Assembly: GCA_963634745.1 (NCBI GenBank)
Contig: CAVHCX010000035.1
Location: forward strand, 1 to 20,221
Source: CAKRJP01 sp963634745
GTDB taxonomy: Bacteria; Bacillota; Clostridia; Lachnospirales; Lachnospiraceae
Length of the DNA: 20,221 nt
Direction: 5' to 3'
The notes under the pieces were generated by a model. That model saw only the letters and a program-made list of their open reading frames with translations, ran no database searches and had not been told where the DNA came from. Shown here piece by piece: positions 15,445 through 20,221 of this stretch (position 1 is the stretch's first letter; each line of letters starts with the position of its first letter). The position numbers and the translations under genes were made by a program.

Positions 15445-16452
15445 ATTAATATTTACGATATAGCAAAACTTGCAAATGTATCTATAGCAACCGTATCACG
15501 AGTTGTGAACGATAGTCCCAAAGTCAGTGAAAAGACCAAAGAAAAAGTGCTGGCAGTCATGCGGGAAAATGAATATACACCCAATGCATTTGCAAGAGGG
15601 CTGGGACTTGGAAGCATGAAGACCGTAGGAATCATTTGCCCGGATATTTCAAATATTTATATGGCAAGAGCCGTTTCCTATTTGGAGAGCAGTCTTCATG
15701 AATATGGCTATGACTGTATCCTAGGATGCAGTGGTTATAAGCAGGAAGAAAAAGAAAATTATGTAAAATTACTGCTGTCTAAGAAAATTGACACGCTCGT
15801 CTTAGTAGGCTCCACCTATGCAGGGAGTGGAAAGGACGAATTTGATACCGATTACATCCGGGAGGCAGCCAGCCAGACACCGGTATTTATGATCAACGCA
15901 AAAGTGACAGGGGAGAATATCTACTGTGCCTATGCAGATGATTTTCAAGCCACTTATGAGGTGACCAAGGAATATATAAGAAGAGGCCGAAAGAAGATTT
16001 TGTTTATGTATAATAATGATTCTTTCAGTGCGAAACGGAAGATGGCAGGATATGAGGCTGCCCTTCATGAGGCAGATTATCCTATCAAAGGGGACCTGAA
16101 ATTTAAGACAAAAAACGGCATCGAGTATGCCAAGAATATGTTGCTCGAATATAATCGCGTACTTGATTTTGACAGTATTTTGGCAACGGAAGATGCCATG
16201 GCAGTCGGGGCCGTGAAGTATGCGAAAATAAAAGGCCTGGAAATACCGGAAGACTTATCCATCACCGGATACGGCGATACCATCCTGGCAGTTAGCTGTG
16301 AGCCGGAGCTTACATCCATTGACAGTAAACTGGGGACACTCTGTAAGACCACGGTGGATCATATGATCGCCCTTCTGGAGAGGGGAGAGGAGATAGAACA
16401 TACGGTAAATGTTCCTTGTGAGATTATCAAACGTTGTACTACGGATTTTTAG
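15445..16452 (+). CDS. LacI-family transcriptional regulator, apparent AUU start
   Basis: DNA-binding repressor with a sugar-binding-fold effector domain, probably controlling this locus through the TGTAAGGGCTTACA operators. Read from ATT at 15445 the protein is 335 residues, the normal family length, and begins NIYDIAKLANVSIATVSRVVN, a complete LacI helix-turn-helix. An in-frame TGA at 15436 leaves no ATG, GTG or TTG upstream of the HTH. The first such codon, GTG 15505, is residue 21 in the HTH and would remove the recognition helix. GGTGA lies 6 nt before the ATT. The effector domain shows GIICPDISNIYMARAVSYLE, DTLVLVGS, ATEDAMAVGAVKYAK and SITGYGDT. Exact name (KdgR- or UxuR-like) is not certain. 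Confidence 0.88.
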   Translation: MNIYDIAKLANVSIATVSRVVNDSPKVSEKTKEKVLAVMRENEYTPNAFARGLGLGSMKTVGIICPDISNIYMARAVSYLESSLHEYGYDCILGCSGYKQEEKENYVKLLLSKKIDTLVLVGSTYAGSGKDEFDTDYIREAASQTPVFMINAKVTGENIYCAYADDFQATYEVTKEYIRRGRKKILFMYNNDSFSAKRKMAGYEAALHEADYPIKGDLKFKTKNGIEYAKNMLLEYNRVLDFDSILATEDAMAVGAVKYAKIKGLEIPEDLSITGYGDTILAVSCEPELTSIDSKLGTLCKTTVDHMIALLERGEEIEHTVNVPCEIIKRCTTDF

Positions 16453-16476
16453 AAAAAAAGAAAGCAAATACCTTTA

Positions 16477-16513
16477 AGCTACTTATAGTAAAAAGCTATA
16501 AGTAGCTTTTTTT
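16477..16513 (+). terminator. Strong intrinsic terminator after the regulator gene
   Basis: AGCTACTTATAG (16477-16488) and CTATAAGTAGCT (16496-16507) form a perfect 12-bp stem with a 7-nt loop, followed by seven T residues. It separates the galacturonate locus from the next operon. No clear promoter is visible between it and 16594. Confidence 0.9.
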
Positions 16514-16547
16514 ATCAAAAAAAGTGATTTTTCAGGAGATTAATATT

Positions 16548-16574
16548 ATGTTAACATTTCCGTTGGTATTTTGA
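16548..16574 (+). CDS. Possible 8-residue leader peptide (MLTFPLVF)
   Basis: ATG at 16548, with AGGAG 8 nt upstream, opens an 8-codon frame that ends in TGA 19 nt before the symporter start. Its own ribosome binding site makes it stand out from chance ORFs. It could be a translated leader that couples to or controls the downstream gene, but it has no cysteine codons and no obvious attenuator follows. Confidence 0.35.
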   Translation: MLTFPLVF

Positions 16575-16593
16575 AGAAAAGGAGAAAAGGAAA

Positions 16594-17973
16594 ATGGATT
16601 TACTATGTAGTGTTAACTGGATAGCCCTTCTGGTCTTATCTATAACATTATTGCTGTTCAAAGCATTAAATCAGTTGGCGATGAAGATCAACTGGACCTT
16701 TGTTGTTTTGATCAGTATGGTAATGGGAGCCGTATTGGGATTGGTATTTGCTTCTGAAAATAATAGCTATCTTGTCTGGGTTGACTTGATGGGTGATATT
16801 TACATCAATGTAATTACTGCTCTTGTGGCGCCGGTTATTCTGATTTCGATTATGTCAGGCTTTATTTCCTTAAATAATAAGGAAAAAATGAAAAGTATCG
16901 GACTTCGATCAGTCTTCTGGCTTTTGGTTTCCTCGGCAGCAGCAATTGTTCTGTCCTATGTTTTTGGATTCTTTACAGGAATCGGAAAAGGAGCGGAAGC
17001 TGTTTTTGCTGATATCGCATCAGTAAGTGACAGCACCATTAGTTCTTATGAAGAACTGGCAACTTCGTTTGATCAGGTAATTCTGAACTTCTTCCCGACA
17101 AATGTTGTGGGAGATCTTTCCAATGACAATGTTGTTGCGATTATTATTATTGCTATTGCGGTAGCCGTAGCATATGTGGGAATTGCTTCAGAAGAAGGCC
17201 CGGAGAAGGTATCTGCATTTAAGGATTTAGTAGAAGCATTAAAGAAAATTATCTATCGTATCCTCGCATTTGTGATTGACCTAACACCTTTTGCGGTTCT
17301 TTGCCTGGTAGCTGGATCTGCAAGTCAGATTTTTGAGGATAAGAAGTCTTTGGTGCAGTTGATTCTTTTGGTTGTAATGATCTATGTTGTATGTCTTGTA
17401 CATGCCTATGGTTTTAATGCGATCTTAGTTAAATTTTATGCAAAGCTAAGTCCTGTTAAATTTTTCAAGAAGATTTTGCCGGCGCAGATTGCAGCATTTA
17501 CAACACAAAGTAGTGTGGGATCGATTCCGGTATCTGTGGAGTGTCAGAGAAAACGTATTGGAATTGATGAAGAGATTTCCAACTTTACGACATCACTGGG
17601 AACAACCATCGGTATGCCGGGATGTACCTGCGTATGGCCAATTCTTTTGGCAATGTTTTACACCAATGCAGTAGGTATATCATGGACGGCTTCTGATTAT
17701 GTAATGTTAGCTGTGATCTGTCTGATTCTTTCCCTTGGAAGTGCGGGAGTTCCTGGAATCGGAGTGGTATCTGCTATGGCAGTTTTTAAGGCAGTTAATC
17801 TTCCGATTGCGGCAATTGTACTTCTGGTGCCGATCAACAATATTTCAGATATGATCCGTACGATGGACAATGTGACGGGTGCCAATGTGGCTGCAGCTAT
17901 CGTTGCAAGACAGACCGGAACATTAAATGATGAGATTTTTTGCGCAAAAGAAGAGAAAGGAGAGAAGGCCTAA
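16594..17973 (+). CDS. TcyP-like L-cystine/cation symporter (DAACS family)
   Basis: The 459-residue membrane protein has about 8-10 hydrophobic segments and belongs to the dicarboxylate/amino acid:cation symporter family. The re-entrant loop motif AFTTQSSVGSIP (residues 301-312), VECQRKRIGIDEEISNFTTSLGTTIGMPGC and the C-terminal VPINNISDMIRTMDNVTGA resemble the cystine transporter TcyP of Bacillus (there AFTSRSSAGAMP and an IxDMGRTALNVSG ending) more than glutamate or dicarboxylate carriers. Cystine is thus the likely but unproven substrate. ATG 16594 follows AAGGAGAAAAGG. The stop TAA overlaps the ATG of the next gene (TAATG), so they are translationally coupled. Confidence 0.85.
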   Translation: MDLLCSVNWIALLVLSITLLLFKALNQLAMKINWTFVVLISMVMGAVLGLVFASENNSYLVWVDLMGDIYINVITALVAPVILISIMSGFISLNNKEKMKSIGLRSVFWLLVSSAAAIVLSYVFGFFTGIGKGAEAVFADIASVSDSTISSYEELATSFDQVILNFFPTNVVGDLSNDNVVAIIIIAIAVAVAYVGIASEEGPEKVSAFKDLVEALKKIIYRILAFVIDLTPFAVLCLVAGSASQIFEDKKSLVQLILLVVMIYVVCLVHAYGFNAILVKFYAKLSPVKFFKKILPAQIAAFTTQSSVGSIPVSVECQRKRIGIDEEISNFTTSLGTTIGMPGCTCVWPILLAMFYTNAVGISWTASDYVMLAVICLILSLGSAGVPGIGVVSAMAVFKAVNLPIAAIVLLVPINNISDMIRTMDNVTGANVAAAIVARQTGTLNDEIFCAKEEKGEKA

Positions 17974-18449
17974 TGAAATTGAAAAAATCAACAATTGTAC
18001 TTATTGTTTTAGCGATTATCTTTCTTGGTCTCTCTGTCGTTTCAACCAAGTATTCTGTGACAAGAACCATCAATGCTATTGATGCAATCGGCGATATGAA
18101 GCTGAATGATGATAGTATTGACAGGTTTAAGAAAGCTGCAGAATATTATGAAGCATTAGATCCAAATCAGAATTTGGAGGAGCAGATTACAAATCTAAAG
18201 ACTTACAAGGAAGCAAGATTAAACTATGCCAGACTTATGATCAAGCAGGCAGCCCTTGCTGATAAGAAACAGGATGGTGCTGCAGAAGCTGTGGAGGCAG
18301 CCCGTGAAGCTGTAGATACTTATGTACCGGCAGATGAAAAATGGAATATCGAGAACTATCAGGATTTGTTAGATTTAGAAAGCGTATACAGCAATGATGG
18401 TGGTAATGGATCATCAGATGATGCCGGTGAAGCGCCTCCGATGTGCTAA
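17973..18449 (+). CDS. Membrane-anchored helical protein with a C-terminal cysteine
   Basis: Not a family I recognise. The 158-residue protein starts MKLKK, then one hydrophobic helix (about residues 7-25), so the rest should be outside the membrane. The body is charged and mostly helical (about 35-140, FKKAAEYYEALDPNQN, repeated A/E/K-rich helices). It ends in a flexible Gly/Ser/Asp tail, GGNGSSDDAGEAPPMC, whose last residue is the only cysteine in the protein. ATG 17973 overlaps the symporter stop by one base, with AAAGGAG upstream; an earlier in-frame ATG at 17940 lies in the symporter gene. Coupling to a cystine transporter and a thioredoxin-like lipoprotein suggests a structural or thiol-exchange partner; this is inference. 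Confidence 0.8.
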   Translation: MKLKKSTIVLIVLAIIFLGLSVVSTKYSVTRTINAIDAIGDMKLNDDSIDRFKKAAEYYEALDPNQNLEEQITNLKTYKEARLNYARLMIKQAALADKKQDGAAEAVEAAREAVDTYVPADEKWNIENYQDLLDLESVYSNDGGNGSSDDAGEAPPMC

Positions 18450-18488
18450 AACAAATCAATAAACATTTAGAACAAAAAGGAGAATGAG

Positions 18489-19967
18489 ATGAAAAAAAGA
18501 ATTCTTACATGTGTACTTGCACTGTCTATGTCAGCGGCATTATTAGCAGGATGCGGCAGCTCATCTAGCAGCACAAGTGCGGACGACAGCAGTAAGACTG
18601 CAGAAAAAACAGAGCCAGATACAAGCAAGGCCTTATCTGCAACCGATTATAATTTTGAGCCGGATTACTACTTTGATACCTTTAATACGAATTCGCTAAA
18701 GGATACACCACGTCAGGGAATTGAGACCTTTGACAGTGTGGATGATGTAGTATACGTAGATATCACTTATGATGAAATGATCGACCTCTTCCAAAAAGAA
18801 GGAACATACATGATCGCACTTTGCGGTTCATGGTGCCATAATACAAGAGCGATGACCCCTTCGCTTACAAAGTATGCAAAAGAGTATGGTATCGATACGA
18901 TTTACACTTATGACTTCAACCTTGATGACAACGAAGATGGAAATACATTTGTCCGTATGTCTGACGGAAGTGAGAATGCCGGTGTAAACTACAACTACAT
19001 GTATGGTGAGGTTGTAAAACAGTATCTGACAAATATCGACGACTGGATCCAGTTCCCTTCAACAACTGAAAGAGCCATCACTTATACAAATGCAAACGGG
19101 GAGTCTGAGACAGTTGGAAGAATCCAGCAGCCAATCGCATTTATCTATAACAAAGACAATACAACCGATTATAGCAATTCCGGAAACGGATCTACAAAAT
19201 GCCCGGTAATGTATGCATTTGAGGAAATGGTAGAACGCGATAAAGACGGTGTTTATACAAAAGAGTACGATGAAGACGGTAACGAAGTTACAGACAAGAA
19301 CGGAGACCCTGTAAAGAATTATTGTACAGATGAATATGAAGCAAACATGAAGGAAATGTTTGATTTCATCAAAGATAACAATATTGAATTTACAGAGTAT
19401 TCCAAAGAGGATTACCTACGTCAAATGTATCCGGCCTTGAAGGATGCTGAAAAAGTAAATATTAAGACGGTTACATATCGTCAGTTTGCATGGCTTTTAC
19501 AGCAGGATGGAAATGCGATCTATATGGTAGGCGGAACCTATGATGAAGCTACACAGAATGAGATTGCTGATGTAAATGCAAAGGCGGTAGAAAATGATGT
19601 AACTGTGTATTTGTGGGACCCAAATGTTGACGGAAAAATTTGTGAGGATCAATGGGGCTACAAGAATACAGGAGATATCATGCAGAGCGACAGCATTGGA
19701 TTTATGTATACAAGTCTGATTGAAAATTCACTGACAAACCTTACAACAGATGAATATGAAGCCGGTGATGCATCTGCAAGTATTACCTATAAGAATGATG
19801 CGGGAAAAGAAGTAGATGTTCCGGTCATCAAAACACCTTATGTATTTGCATTTAACAAGGATGCAACAGATGAAGATGGAATTGTTGCTCCAATTACAGC
19901 TTACAGTGAGAATACAGACACACTTGATGCAGTATTTGAAGCCTATGCAGATGGAATTGCAAAATAA
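18489..19967 (+). CDS. Lipoprotein with two tandem thioredoxin-like domains
   Basis: The 492-residue protein has a lipoprotein signal (MKKRILTC..., lipobox LLAGC, Cys22), a Ser/Thr/Asp-rich linker to about residue 50, and then two related units. Unit 1 (about 88-300) includes TYDEMIDLFQKEGTYMIALCGSWCHNTRAMTP, a thioredoxin-like beta-strand and active-site helix; compared with WCxxC, the second cysteine is Thr119 and an extra Cys112 precedes Cys116. Unit 2 (about 325-490) aligns without gaps at an offset of 236, but Cys112 is Gly348 and Cys116 is Asp352. A second block also repeats (ITYTNANGE.../ITYKNDAGK..., both ending FNKD or YNKD). Other cysteines are 238, 279 and 385. ATG 18489 follows AAAAAGGAG. 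Probably an extracytoplasmic redox or binding protein serving the adjacent symporter; function not established. Confidence 0.82.
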   Translation: MKKRILTCVLALSMSAALLAGCGSSSSSTSADDSSKTAEKTEPDTSKALSATDYNFEPDYYFDTFNTNSLKDTPRQGIETFDSVDDVVYVDITYDEMIDLFQKEGTYMIALCGSWCHNTRAMTPSLTKYAKEYGIDTIYTYDFNLDDNEDGNTFVRMSDGSENAGVNYNYMYGEVVKQYLTNIDDWIQFPSTTERAITYTNANGESETVGRIQQPIAFIYNKDNTTDYSNSGNGSTKCPVMYAFEEMVERDKDGVYTKEYDEDGNEVTDKNGDPVKNYCTDEYEANMKEMFDFIKDNNIEFTEYSKEDYLRQMYPALKDAEKVNIKTVTYRQFAWLLQQDGNAIYMVGGTYDEATQNEIADVNAKAVENDVTVYLWDPNVDGKICEDQWGYKNTGDIMQSDSIGFMYTSLIENSLTNLTTDEYEAGDASASITYKNDAGKEVDVPVIKTPYVFAFNKDATDEDGIVAPITAYSENTDTLDAVFEAYADGIAK

Positions 19968-19984
19968 TAGGTATACTAATAAAA

Positions 19985-20024
19985 AAACGGGGTCGGCCTT
20001 TTGGTCAACCCCGTTTGATTTTCT
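19985..20024 (+). terminator. Intrinsic terminator after the lipoprotein gene
   Basis: AAACGGGGT (19985-19993) pairs with ACCCCGTTT (20008-20016), and an inner GCC/GGT pairing closes a TTTT loop. T-rich sequence follows, and an A-run precedes, so it may work in both directions. Confidence 0.85.
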
Positions 20025-20043
20025 TCTTGCTTAATTATACGAT
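20015..20043 (+). promoter_or_regulatory. Possible promoter for the gene at 20147
   Basis: TTGATT (20015-20020), a 17-bp spacer and TACGAT (20038-20043) give a plausible promoter that overlaps the end of the preceding terminator. It would leave a leader of about 100 nt. Confidence 0.35.
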
Positions 20044-20061
20044 ACTCCTTGGGGGAGGGGG

Positions 20062-20085
20062 AATCATAAAATGGCACTTATGATT
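20062..20085 (+). repeat. 8-bp inverted repeat in the last leader region
   Basis: AATCATAA (20062-20069) and TTATGATT (20078-20085) form an 8-bp stem with an 8-nt loop, just after a run of G residues (20051-20061). A short T-rich stretch follows. It could be a weak attenuator or a binding site ahead of the gene at 20147. Confidence 0.35.
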
Positions 20086-20146
20086 TCTTTGATAGATCTA
20101 GGCTTTTGTAGAACAGTTTTTTTTGGCCTGCAAGGTGTGATGATAT

Positions 20147-20221
20147 ATGTCAAAAAACATGCTGCATTTCCTGCGCACTGTAAGCCGGCTGATTCGCGAA
20201 GATAAATGCAAACTCGCGCTT
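20147..20221 (+). CDS. N-terminus of an unidentified gene (partial)
   Basis: ATG 20147 follows AAGGTGTGAT, close to the anti-16S consensus at 8 nt, and the frame stays open for 25 codons to the window edge. The N-terminus, MSKNMLHFLRTVSRLIRED, is basic and amphipathic, and is followed by KCKLAL. This is too short to name. A minus-strand frame across the same bases is also open but ends at 20150 and has no other support. Confidence 0.55.
   Translation, partial: MSKNMLHFLRTVSRLIREDKCKLAL

Noticed and set aside
15505..16452. GTG 15505 as the start of the LacI-type regulator
   Set aside because: It would delete the first 20 residues, including most of the helix-turn-helix, while coding clearly continues upstream.
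20150..20221. Minus-strand partial gene end at the window edge
   Set aside because: Open frame overlaps the better-supported plus-strand start at 20147, which has a near-consensus ribosome binding site.

Overview
The window looks like a chromosomal segment from an anaerobic Firmicute, most likely a gut Lachnospiraceae. This is inferred from moderately low GC, strong AGGAGG-type ribosome binding sites, short Gram-positive lipoprotein signals, a queT/preQ1-riboswitch operon and a TRAP-linked galacturonate pathway. No rRNA, tRNA, CRISPR array or insertion sequence was recognised.

Layout. 1-850: the end of an unidentified gene, a YccF-family membrane protein and a long hairpin. 865-2742 (minus strand): a queuosine operon queT-queF-queC behind a clear promoter and a preQ1-I riboswitch aptamer. 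2751-3542 (minus): the C-terminal third of recQ (zinc/RQC/HRDC) without its helicase motor, followed by about 200 bp of non-coding sequence. 3741-5761 (plus): a single accessory gene encoding an Xre-type HTH fused to an AAA-ATPase and a PD-(D/E)xK nuclease-like C-terminus; three related dyad sites lie at its promoter and inside the gene.

5835-16452 is a self-contained D-galacturonate catabolic locus. On the minus strand lie uxaA-uxaB-kdgA-kdgK. On the plus strand lie a TRAP transporter (dctP-dctQ-dctM), uxaC and a LacI-family regulator that appears to start at an AUU codon. The divergent promoters between uxaA and dctP each carry an almost identical 14-bp dyad operator at the predicted transcription start. 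Import by TRAP, then UxaC, UxaB, UxaA, KdgK and KdgA, takes galacturonate to pyruvate and glyceraldehyde-3-phosphate.

16477-19967 follows a strong terminator: a possible 8-residue leader peptide, a TcyP-like cystine/cation symporter, a small membrane-anchored protein whose only cysteine is its last residue, and a lipoprotein with two tandem thioredoxin-like units, the first with a CGSWCHNT active-site-like motif and the second lacking both cysteines. I think this three-gene set is the best candidate for an undescribed system, perhaps extracytoplasmic handling of cystine or mixed disulfides. The window ends in the first 25 codons of another plus-strand gene.
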